Shown: positions 51,492 through 63,600 of the stretch, piece after piece
Position numbering within the stretch: the stretch's first letter is position 1
Layout: each line of letters opens with the position of its first letter
Assembly: GCF_910589235.1 (NCBI RefSeq)
Contig: NC_060962.1
Span: 124,001 to 188,000 of the forward strand
DNA: 64,000 bases
Source of the DNA: Vespa crabro
Taxonomy: Eukaryota; Arthropoda; Insecta; Hymenoptera; Vespidae
Direction: 5' to 3'
Notes under the pieces: model-generated
The model's database searches: none
What the model was told of the DNA's origin: nothing
The model's input: only the letters and a program-made list of their open reading frames with translations
Translations under genes and position numbers: made by a program

Positions 51492-52855
51492 AGAATAAAG
51501 AATATAACAAGAATATATCGTTTTTACTATGTTTAAAAACGCGTTTTCATATGATAATTGTCGAAAAACGTAATCGACATACGCGAATTTCGGTATATGC
51601 GAAGATGAAATCGTGAAATCTTTAATAATACTTGTGCCACAGTTAGAAAAATGTTACCAATCGATTCAGAACATTGCATTTCATAAGATCAAACATCTAT
51701 TTTATATTGGAATCAAAGTTTTTAACATTCTTTCATATCGTATATACGATTTTTCGCTCATATACGCGTATCGACGAAAAACGAAAACTTGAAATCTCGT
51801 TCAATTTCAATGATTTTATATTCTATCGATGCAGAATAAAGAATATAACAAGAATATAACGTTTTAACTATGTTTAAATACGCGTTTTCATATAATAATT
51901 GTCGAAAAACGTAATCGACATACGCGAATTTCGGTATATGCGAAGATAAAATCGTGAAATCTTTAATAATACTTGTGCCACAGTTAGAAAAATGTTACCA
52001 ATCGATTCAGAACATTGCAGTTCATAAGATCAAACATCTATTTTATATTGGAATCAAAGTTTTTAACATTCTTTCATATCGTATATACGATTTTTCGCTC
52101 ATATACGCGTATCGTCGAAAAACGAAAAGTTGAAATCTCGTTCAATTTCAATGATTTTATATTCTATCGATGCAGAATAAAGAATATAACAAGAATATAA
52201 CGGTTTTACTATGTTTAAATACGCGTTTTCATATGATAATTGTCGAAAAACGTAATCGACATACGCGAATTTCGGTATATGCGAAGATAAAATCGTGAAA
52301 TCTTTAATAATACTTGTGCCACAGTTAGAAAAATGTTACCAATCGATTCAGAACATTGCATTTCATAAGATCAAACATCTATTTTATATTGGAATCAAAG
52401 TTTTTAACATTCTTTCATATCGTATATACGATTTTTCGCTCATATACGCGTATCGTCGCAAAACGAAAACTTGAAATCTCGTTCAATTTCAATGATTTTA
52501 TATTCTATCGATGCAGAATAAAGAATATAACAAGAATATAACGGTTTTACTATGTTTAAATACGCGTTTTCATATGATAATTGTCGAAAAACGTAATCGA
52601 CATACGCGAATCGCGGTATATGCGAAGATAAAATCGTGAAATCTTTAATAATACTTGTGCCACAGTTAGAAAAATGTTACCAATCGATTCAGAACATTGC
52701 ATTTCATAAGATCAAACATCTATTTTATATTGGAATCAAAGTTTTTAACATTCTTTCATATCGTATATACGATTTTTCGCTCATATACGCGTATCGTCGA
52801 AAAACGAAAACTTGAAATCTCGTTCAATTTCAATGATTTTATATTCTATCGATGC
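51492..52855. repeat. HOR domain 7, four-monomer copy 2 (monomers 152-155)
   Basis: 152: A27T (base 51518), T47A, A116G, T283A, as in monomer 148. 153: T34A, G62A, T188G as in 149, plus private C297G. 154: T30G with private A286C. 155: T30G with T98C and T99G. Offset from copy 1 is 1364 bp. Confidence 0.87.
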
Positions 52856-54219
52856 AGAATAAAGAATATAACAAGAATATAACGTTTTTACTATGTTTAA
52901 ATACGCGTTTTCATATGATAATTGTCGAAAAACGTAATCGACATACGCGAATTTCGGTATATGCGAAGATAAAATCGTGAAATCTTTCATAATACTTGTG
53001 CCACAGTTAGAAAAATGTTACCAATCGATTCAGAACATTGCATTTCATAAGATCAAACATCTATTTTATATTGGAATCAAAGTTTTTAACATTCTTTCAT
53101 ATCGTATATACGATTTTTCGCTCATATACGCGTATCGTCGAAAAACGAAAACCTGAAATCTCGTTCAATTTCAATGATTTTATATTCTATCGATGCAGAA
53201 TAAAGAATATAACAAGAATATAACGTTTTTACTATGTTTAAATACGCGTTTTCATATGATAATTGTCGAAAAACGTAATCGACATACGCGAATTGCGGTA
53301 TATGCGAAAATAAAATCGTGAAATCTTTAATAATACTTGTGCCACAGTTAGAAAAATGTTACCAATCGATTCAGAACATTGCATTTCATAAGATCAAACA
53401 TCTATTTTATATTGGAATCAAAGTTTTTAACATTCTTTCATATCGTATATACGATTTTTCGCTCATATACGCGTATCGTCGAAAAACGAAAACTTGAAAT
53501 CTCGTTCAATTTCAATGATTTTATATTCTATCGATGCAGAATAAAGAATATAACAAGAATATAACGTTTTTACTATGTTTAAATACGCGTTTTCATATGA
53601 TAATTGTCGAAAAACGTAATCGACATACGCGAATTTCGGTATATGCGAAGATAAAATCGTGAAATCTTTAATAATACTTGTGCCACAGTTAGAAAAATGT
53701 TACCAATCGATTCAGAACATTGCATTTCATAAGATCAAACATCTATTTTATATTGGAATCAAAGTTTTTAACATTCTTTCATATCGTATATACGATTTTT
53801 CGCTCATATACGCGTATCGTCGAAAAACAAAAACTTGAAATCTCGTTCAATTTCAATGATTTTATATTCTATCGATGCAGAATAAAGAATATAACAAGAA
53901 TATAACGTTTTTACTATGTTTAAATACGCGTTTTCATATGATAATTGTCGAAAAACGTAATCGACATACGCGAATTTCGGTATATGCGAAGATAAAATCG
54001 TGAAATCTTTAATAATACTTGTGCCACAGTTAGAAAAATGTTACCAATCGATTCAGAACATTGCATTTCATAAGATCAAACATCTATTTTATATTGGAAT
54101 CAAAGTTTTTAACATTCTTTCATAACGTATATACGATTTTTCGCTCATATACGCGTATCGTCGAAAAACGAAAACTTGAAATCTCGTTCAATTTCAATGA
54201 TTTTATATTCTATCGATGC
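52856..54219. repeat. HOR domain 8, four-monomer copy 1 (monomers 156-159)
   Basis: 156: A133C and T298C. 157: T99G and G113A. 158: G292A. 159: T247A. The A133C change creates a reverse-strand ATG and a 69-codon frame at 52781-52990 that I regard as accidental. I see no difference between this block and the next 1364 bp. Confidence 0.9.
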
Positions 54220-55583
54220 AGAATAAAGAATATAACAAGAATATAACGTTTTTACTATGTTTAAATACGCGTTTTCATATGATAATTGTCGAAAAACGTA
54301 ATCGACATACGCGAATTTCGGTATATGCGAAGATAAAATCGTGAAATCTTTCATAATACTTGTGCCACAGTTAGAAAAATGTTACCAATCGATTCAGAAC
54401 ATTGCATTTCATAAGATCAAACATCTATTTTATATTGGAATCAAAGTTTTTAACATTCTTTCATATCGTATATACGATTTTTCGCTCATATACGCGTATC
54501 GTCGAAAAACGAAAACCTGAAATCTCGTTCAATTTCAATGATTTTATATTCTATCGATGCAGAATAAAGAATATAACAAGAATATAACGTTTTTACTATG
54601 TTTAAATACGCGTTTTCATATGATAATTGTCGAAAAACGTAATCGACATACGCGAATTGCGGTATATGCGAAAATAAAATCGTGAAATCTTTAATAATAC
54701 TTGTGCCACAGTTAGAAAAATGTTACCAATCGATTCAGAACATTGCATTTCATAAGATCAAACATCTATTTTATATTGGAATCAAAGTTTTTAACATTCT
54801 TTCATATCGTATATACGATTTTTCGCTCATATACGCGTATCGTCGAAAAACGAAAACTTGAAATCTCGTTCAATTTCAATGATTTTATATTCTATCGATG
54901 CAGAATAAAGAATATAACAAGAATATAACGTTTTTACTATGTTTAAATACGCGTTTTCATATGATAATTGTCGAAAAACGTAATCGACATACGCGAATTT
55001 CGGTATATGCGAAGATAAAATCGTGAAATCTTTAATAATACTTGTGCCACAGTTAGAAAAATGTTACCAATCGATTCAGAACATTGCATTTCATAAGATC
55101 AAACATCTATTTTATATTGGAATCAAAGTTTTTAACATTCTTTCATATCGTATATACGATTTTTCGCTCATATACGCGTATCGTCGAAAAACAAAAACTT
55201 GAAATCTCGTTCAATTTCAATGATTTTATATTCTATCGATGCAGAATAAAGAATATAACAAGAATATAACGTTTTTACTATGTTTAAATACGCGTTTTCA
55301 TATGATAATTGTCGAAAAACGTAATCGACATACGCGAATTTCGGTATATGCGAAGATAAAATCGTGAAATCTTTAATAATACTTGTGCCACAGTTAGAAA
55401 AATGTTACCAATCGATTCAGAACATTGCATTTCATAAGATCAAACATCTATTTTATATTGGAATCAAAGTTTTTAACATTCTTTCATAACGTATATACGA
55501 TTTTTCGCTCATATACGCGTATCGTCGAAAAACGAAAACTTGAAATCTCGTTCAATTTCAATGATTTTATATTCTATCGATGC
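54220..55583. repeat. HOR domain 8, four-monomer copy 2 (monomers 160-163)
   Basis: All six variants of monomers 156-159 recur in order, exactly 1364 bp downstream, with no new change that I can see. This is a very recent segmental duplication. Confidence 0.9.
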
Positions 55584-56606
55584 AGAATAAAGAATATAAC
55601 AAGAATATAACGTTTTTACTATGTTTAAATACGCGTTTTCATATGATAATTGTCGAAAAACGTAATCGACATACGCGAATTTCGGTATATGCGAAGATAA
55701 AATCGTGAAATCTTTAATAATACTAGTGCCACAGTTAGAAAAATGTTACCAATCGATTCAGAACATTGCATTTCATAAGATCAAACATCTATTTTATATT
55801 GGAATCAAAGTTTTTAACATTCTTTCATATCGTATATACGATTTTTCGCTCATATACGCGTATCGTCGAAAAACGAAAACTTGAAATCTTGTTCAATTTC
55901 AATGATTTTATATTCTATCAATGCAGAATAAAGAATATAACAAGAATATAACGTTTTTACTATGTTTAAATACGCGTTTTCATATGATAATTGTCGAAAA
56001 ACGTAATCGACATACGCGAATTTCGGTATATGCGAAGATAAAATCGTGAAATCTTTAATAATACTTGTGCCACAGTTAGAAAAATGTTACCAATCGATTC
56101 AGAACATTGCATTTCATAAGATCAAACATCTATTTTATATTGGAATCAAAGTTTTTAACATTCTTTCATATCGTATATACGATTTTTCGCTCATATACGC
56201 GTATCGTCGAAAAACGAAAACTTGAAATCTCGTTCAATTTCAATGATTTTATATTCTATCGATGCAGAATAAAGAATATAACAAGAATATAACGTTTTTA
56301 CTATGTTTAAATACGCGTTTTCATATGATAATTGTCGAAAAACGTAATCGACATACGCGAATTTCGGTATATGCGAAGATAAAATCGTGAAATCTTTAAT
56401 AATACTTGTGCCACAGTTAGAAAAATGTTACCAATCGATTCAGAACATTGCATTTCATAAGATCAAACATCTATTTTATATTGGAATCAAAGTTTTTAAC
56501 ATTCTTTCATATCGTATATACGATTTTTCGCTCATATACGCGTATCGTCGAAAAACGAAAACTTGAAATCTCGTTCAATTTCAATGATTTTATATTCTAT
56601 CGATGC
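55584..56606. repeat. Monomers 164-166, between duplicated blocks
   Basis: Monomer 164 has T142A, C307T and G337A. Monomers 165-166 look consensus. They separate the exact four-monomer duplication from the displaced copy that begins at monomer 167. Confidence 0.75.
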
Positions 56607-58651
56607 AGAATAAAGAATATAACAAGAATATATCGTTTTTACTATGTTTAAAAACGCGTTTTCATATGATAATTGTCGAAAAACGTAATCGACATACGCG
56701 AATTTCGGTATATGCGAAGATGAAATCGTGAAATCTTTAATAATACTTGTGCCACAGTTAGAAAAATGTTACCAATCGATTCAGAACATTGCATTTCATA
56801 AGATCAAACATCTATTTTATATTGGAATCAAAGTTTTTAACATTCTTTCATATCGTATATACGATTTTTCGCTCATATACGCGTATCGACGAAAAACGAA
56901 AACTTGAAATCTCGTTCAATTTCAATGATTTTATATTCTATCGATGCAGAATAAAGAATATAACAAGAATATAACGTTTTTACTATGTTTAAATACGCGT
57001 TTTCATATAATAATTGTCGAAAAACGTAATCGACATACGCGAATTTCGGTATATGCGAAGATAAAATCGTGAAATCTTTAATAATACTTGTGCCACAGTT
57101 AGAAAAATGTTACCAATCGATTCAGAACATTGCATTTCATAAGATCAAACATCTATTTTATATTGGAATCAAAGTTTTTAACATTCTTTCATATCGTATA
57201 TACGATTTTTCGCTCATATACGCGTATCGTCGAAAAACGAAAACTTGAAATCTCGTTCAATTTCAATGATTTTATATTCTATCGATGCAGAATAAAGAAT
57301 ATAACAAGAATATAACGGTTTTACTATGTTTAAATACGCGTTTTCATATGATAATTGTCGAAAAACGTAATCGACATACGCGAATTTCGGTATATGCGAA
57401 GATAAAATCGTGAAATCTTTAATAATACTTGTGCCACAGTTAGAAAAATGTTACCAATCGATTCAGAACATTGCATTTCATAAGATCAAACATCTATTTT
57501 ATATTGGAATCAAAGTTTTTAACATTCTTTCATATCGTATATACGATTTTTCGCTCATATACGCGTATCGTCGAAAAACGAAAACTTGAAATCTCGTTCA
57601 ATTTCAATGATTTTATATTCTATCGATGCAGAATAAAGAATATAACAAGAATATAACGTTTTTACTATGTTTAAATACGCGTTTTCATATGATAATTGTC
57701 GAAAAACGTAATCGACATACGCGAATTTCGGTATATGCGAAGATAAAATCGTGAAATCTTTAATAATACTTGTGCCACAGTTAGAAAAATGTTACCAATC
57801 GATTCAGAACATTGCATTTCAAAGATCAAACATCTATTTTATATTGGAATCAAAGTTTTTAACATTCTTTCATATCGTTTATACGATTTTTCGCTCATAT
57901 ACGCGTATCGTCGAAAAACGAAAACTTGAAATCTCGTTCAATTTCAATGATTTTATATTCTATCGATGCAGAATAAAGAATATAACAAGAATATAACGTT
58001 TTTACTATGTTTAAATACGCGTTTTCATATGATAATTGTCGAAAAACGTAATCGACATACGCGAATTTCGGTATATGCGAAGATAAAATCGTGAAATCTT
58101 TCATAATACTTGTGCCACAGTTAGAAAAATGTTACCAATCGATTCAGAACATTGCATTTCATAAGATCAAACATCTATTTTATATTGGAATCAAAGTTTT
58201 TAACATTCTTTCATATCGTATATACGATTTTTCGCTCATATACGCGTATCGTCGAAAAACGAAAACCTGAAATCTCGTTCAATTTCAATGATTTTATATT
58301 CTATCGATGCAGAATAAAGAATATAACAAGAATATAACGTTTTTACTATGTTTAAATACGCGTTTTCATATGATAATTGTCGAAAAACGTAATCGACATA
58401 CGCGAATTGCGGTATATGCGAAAATAAAATCGTGAAATCTTTAATAATACTTGTGCCACAGTTAGAAAAATGTTACCAATCGATTCAGAACATTGCATTT
58501 CATAAGATCAAACATCTATTTTATATTGGAATCAAAGTTTTTAACATTCTTTCATATCGTATATACGATTTTTCGCTCATATACGCGTATCGTCGAAAAA
58601 CGAAAACTTGAAATCTCGTTCAATTTCAATGATTTTATATTCTATCGATGC
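56607..58651. repeat. Displaced copy of monomers 152-157 (monomers 167-172)
   Basis: 167: A27T, T47A, A116G, T283A. 168: G62A only. 169: T30G. 170: 1-bp deletion. 171: A133C, T298C (base 58267). 172: T99G, G113A. The order and spacing match monomers 152-157 shifted by 15 monomers (5115 bp, less the one lost base). Monomer 168 lacks T34A and T188G of its counterpart, and monomer 170 lacks the variants of monomer 155, so parts were converted back to consensus or the copies are older. Confidence 0.85.
57630..57969. repeat. Monomer 170, the only monomer with a length change (340 bp)
   Basis: The consensus cataagatc reads caaagatc here: one T is missing after base 57821. All later monomers are shifted by one base relative to earlier ones. 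The same monomer also has A251T (cgtttatac near 57879). It stands out because every other copy in the window keeps exactly 341 bp. A homopolymer error is unlikely because the lost base is a lone T between two A. Confidence 0.95.
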
Positions 58652-60015
58652 AGAATAAAGAATATAACAAGAATATAACGTTTTTACTATGTTTAAATAC
58701 GCGTTTTCATATGATAATTGTCGAAAAACGTAATCGACATACGCGAATTTCGGTATATGCGAAGATAAAATCGTGAAATCTTTAATAATACTTGTGCCAC
58801 AGTTAGAAAAATGTTACCAATCGATTCAGAACATTGCATTTCATAAGATCAAACAACTATTTTATATTGGAATCAAAGTTTTTAACATTCTTTCATATCG
58901 TATATACGATTTTTCGCTCATATACGCGTATCGTCGAAAAACGAAAACTTGAAATCTCGTTCAATTTCAATGATTTTATATTCAATCGATGCAGAATAAA
59001 GAATATAACAAGAATATAACGTTTTTACTATGTTTAAATACGCGTTTTCATATGATAATTGTCGAAAAACGTAATCGACATACGCGAATTTCGGTATATG
59101 CGAAGATAAAATCGTGAAATCTTTAATAATACTTGTGCCACAGTTAGAAAAATGTTACCAATCGATTCAGAACATTGCATTTCATAAGATCAAACATCTA
59201 TTTTATATTGGAATCAAAGTTTTTAACATTCTTTCATATCGTATATACGATTTTTCGCTCATATACGCGTATCGTCGAAAAACGAAAACTTGAAATCTCG
59301 TTCAATTTCAATGATTTTATATTCTATCGATGCAGAATAAAGAATATAACAAGAATATAACGTTTTTACTATGTTTAAATACGCGTTTTCATATGATAAT
59401 TGTCGAAAAACGTAATCGACATACGCGAATTTCGGTATATGCGAAGATAAAATCGTGAAATCTTTAATAATACTTGTGCCACAGTTAGAAAAATGTTACC
59501 AATCGATTCAGAACATTGCATTTCATAAGATCAAACATCTATTTTATATTGGAATCAAAGTTTTTAACATTCTTTCATATCGTATATACGATTTTTCGCT
59601 CATATACGCGTATCGTCGAAAAACGAAAACTTGAAATCTCGTTCAATTTCAATGATTTTATATTCTATCGATGCAGAATAAAGAATATAACAAGAATATA
59701 ACGTTTTTACTATGTTTAAATACGCGTTTTCATATGATAATTGTCGAAAAACGTAATCGACATACGCGAATTTCGGTATATGCGAAGATAAAATCGTGAA
59801 ATCTTTAATAATACTTGTGCCACAGTTAGAAAAATGTTACCAATCGATTCAGAACATTGCATTTCATAAGATCAAACATCTATTTTATATTGGAATCAAA
59901 GTTTTTAACATCCTTTCATATCGTATATACGATTTTTCGCTCATATACGCGTATCGTCGAAAAACGAAAACTTGAAATCTCGTTCAATTTCAATGATTTT
60001 ATATTCTATCGATGC
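58652..60015. repeat. Monomers 173-176, few private variants
   Basis: Monomer 173 has two changes (aacaactat near 58855 and attcaatcg near 58984). Monomers 174-175 look consensus. Monomer 176 has catcctttc near 59911. There is no HOR order. Confidence 0.7.
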
Positions 60016-60697
60016 AGAATAAAGAATATAACAAGAATATAACGTTTTTACTATGTTTAAATACGCGTTTTCATATGATAATTGTCGAAAAACCTAATCG
60101 ACATACGCGAATTTCGGTATATGCGAAGATAAAATCGTGAAATCTTTAATAATACTTGTGCCACAGTCAGAAAAATGTTACCAATCGATTCAGAACATTG
60201 CATTTCATAACATCAAACATCTATTTTATATTGGAATCAAAGTTTTTAACATTCTTTCATATCGTATATACGATTTTTCGCTCATATAAGCGTATCGTCG
60301 AAAAACGAAAACTTGAAATCTCGTTCAATTTCAATGATTTTATATTCTATCGATGCAGACTAAAGAATATAACAAGAATATAACGTTTTTACTATGTTTA
60401 AATAAGCGTTTTCATATGATAATTGTCGAAAAACGTAATCGACATACGCGAATTTCGGTATATGCGAAGATAAAATCGTGAAATCTTTAATAATACTTGT
60501 GCCACAGTTAGAAAAATGTTACCAATCGATTCAGAACATTGCATTTCATAAGATCAAACATCTACTTTATATTGGAATCAAAGTTTTTAACATTCTTTCA
60601 TATCGTATATACGATTTTTCGCTCATATACGCTTATCGTCGAAAAACGAAAACTTGAAATCTCGTTCAATTTCAATGATTTTATATTCTATCGATGC
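60016..60697. repeat. Divergent monomers 177-178
   Basis: Monomer 177 has G79C, a change in cagtcag (near 60168), G196C and a change in tataagcg (near 60290); its successor starts gcagactaa. Monomer 178 adds aaataagcg (near 60405), ctactttat (near 60565) and acgcttatc (near 60632). This is among the highest variant loads in the window. Confidence 0.8.
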
Positions 60698-63600
60698 AGA
60701 ATAAAGAATATAACAAGAATATAACGTTTTTACTATGTTTAAATACGCGTTTTCATATGATAATTGTCGAAAAACGTAATCGACATACGCGAATTTCGGT
60801 ATATGCGAAGATAAAATCGTGAAATCTTTAATAATACTTGTGCCACAGTTAGAAAAATGTTACCAATCGATTCAGAACATTGCATTTCATAAGATCAAAC
60901 ATCTATTTTATATTGGAATCAAAGTTTTTAACATTCTTTCATATCGTATATACGATTTTTCGCTCATATACGCGTATCGTCGAAAAACGAAAACTTGAAA
61001 TCTCGTTCAATTTCAATGATTTTATATTCTATCGATGCAGAATAAAGAATATAACAAGAATATAACGTTTTTACTATGTTTAAATACGCGTTTTCATATG
61101 ATAATTGTCGAAAAACGTAATCGACATACGCGAATTTCGGTATATGCGAAGATAAAATCGTGAAATCTTTAATAATACTTGTGCCACAGTTAGAAAAATG
61201 TTACCAATCGATTCAGAACATTGCATTTCATAAGATCAAACATCTATTTTATATTGGAATCAAAGTTTTTAACATTCTTTCATATCGTATATACAATTTT
61301 TCGCTCATATACGCGTATCGTCGAAAAACGAAAACTTGAAATCTCGTTCAATTTCAATGATTTTATATTCTATCGATGCAGAATAAAGAATATAACAAGA
61401 ATATAACGTTTTTACTATGTTTAAATACGCGTTTTCATATGATAATTGTCGAAAAACGTAATCGACATACGCGAATTTCGGTATATGCGAAGATAAAATC
61501 GTGAAATCTTTAATAATACTTGTGCCACAGTTAGAAAAATGTTACCAATCGATTCAGAACATTGCATTTCATAAGATCAAACATCTATTTTATATTGGAA
61601 TCAAAGTTTTTAACATTCTTTCATATCGTATATACGATTTTTCGCTCATATACGCGTATCGTCGAAAAACGAAAACTTGAAATCTCGTTCAATTTCAATG
61701 ATTTTATATTCTATCGATGCAGAATAAAGAATATAACAAGAATATAACGTTTTTACTATGTTTTAATACGCGTTTTCATATGATAATTGTCGAAAAACAT
61801 AATCGACATACGCGAATTTCGGTATATGCGAAGATAAAATCGTGAAATCTTTAATAATACTTGTGCCACAGTTAGAAAAATGTTACCAATCGATTCAGAT
61901 CATTGCATTTCATAAGATCAAACATCTATTTTATATTGGAATCAAAGTTTTTATCATTCTTTCATATCGTATATACGATTTTTCGCTCATATTCGCGTAG
62001 CGTCGAAAAACGAAAACTTGAAATCTCGTTCAATTTCAATGATTTTATATTCTATCGATGCAGAATAAAGAATATAACAAGAATATAACGTTTTTACTAT
62101 GTTTAAATACGCGTTTTCATATGATAATTGTCGAAAAACGTAATCGACATACGCGAATTTCGGTATATGCGAAGATAAAATCGTGAAATCTTTAATAATA
62201 CTTGTGCCACAGTTAGAAAAATGTTACCAATCGATTCAGAACATTGCATTTCATAAGATCAAACATCTATTTTATATTGGAATCAAAGTTTTTAACATTC
62301 TTTCATATCGTATATACGATTTTTCGCTCATATACGCGTATCGTCGAAAAACGAAAACTTGAAATCTCGTTCAATTTCAATGATTTTATATTCTATCGAT
62401 GCAGAATAAAGAATATAACAAGAATATAACGTTTTTACTATGTTTAAATACGCGTTTTCATATGATAATTGTCGAAAAACGTAATCGACATACGCGAATT
62501 TCGGTATATGCGAAGATAAAATCGTGAAATCTTTAATAATACTTGTGCCACAGTTAGAAAAATGTTACCAATCGATTCAGAACATTGCATTTCATAAGAT
62601 CAAACATCTATTTTATATTGGAATCAAAGTTTTTAACATTCTTTCATATCGTATATAAGATTTTTCGCTCATATACGCGTATCGTCGAAAAACGAAAACT
62701 TGAAATCTCGTTCAATTTCAATGATTTTATATTCTATCGATGCAGAATAAAGAATATAACAAGAATATAACGTTTTTACTATGTTTAAATACGCGTTTTC
62801 ATATGATAATTGTCGAAAAACGTAATCGACATACGCGAATTTCGGTATATGCGAAGATAAAATCGTGAAATCTTTAATAATACTTGTGCGACAGTTAGAA
62901 AAATGTTACCAATCGATTCAGAACATTGCATTTCATAAGATCAAACATCTATTTTATATTGGAATCAAAGTTTTTAACATTCTTTCATATCGTATATACG
63001 ATTTTTCGCTCATATACGCGTATCGTCGAAAAACGAAAACTTGAAATCTCGTTCAATTTCAATGATTTTATATTCTATCGATGCAGAATAAAGAATATAA
63101 CAAGAATATAACGTTTTTACTATGTTTAAATACGCGTTTTCATATGATAATAGTCGAAAAACGTAATCGACATACGCGAATTTCGGTATATGCGAAGATA
63201 AAATCGTGAAATCTTTAATAATACTTGTGCCACAGTTAGAAAAATGTTACCAATCGATTCAGAACATTGCATTTCATAAGATCAAACATCTATTTTATAT
63301 TGGAATCAAAGTTTTTAACATTCTTCCATATCGTATATACGATTTTTCGTTCATATACGCGTATCGTCGAAAAACGAAAACTTGAAATCTCGTTCAATTT
63401 CAATGATTTTATATTCTATCGATGCAGAATAAAGAATATAACAAGAATATAACGTTTTTACTATGTTTAAATACGCGTTTTCATATGATAATTGTCGAAA
63501 AACGTAATCGACATACGCGAATTTCGGTATATGCGAAGATAAAATCGTGAAATCTTTAATAATACTTGTGCCACAGTTAGAAAAATGTTACCAATCGATT

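Noticed and set aside
52781..52990. A 69-codon reverse-strand frame (also at 54145-54354 and 57895-58104)
   Set aside because: It appears where A133C makes a reverse-strand ATG. It follows the duplication of that monomer and shows no sign of coding.
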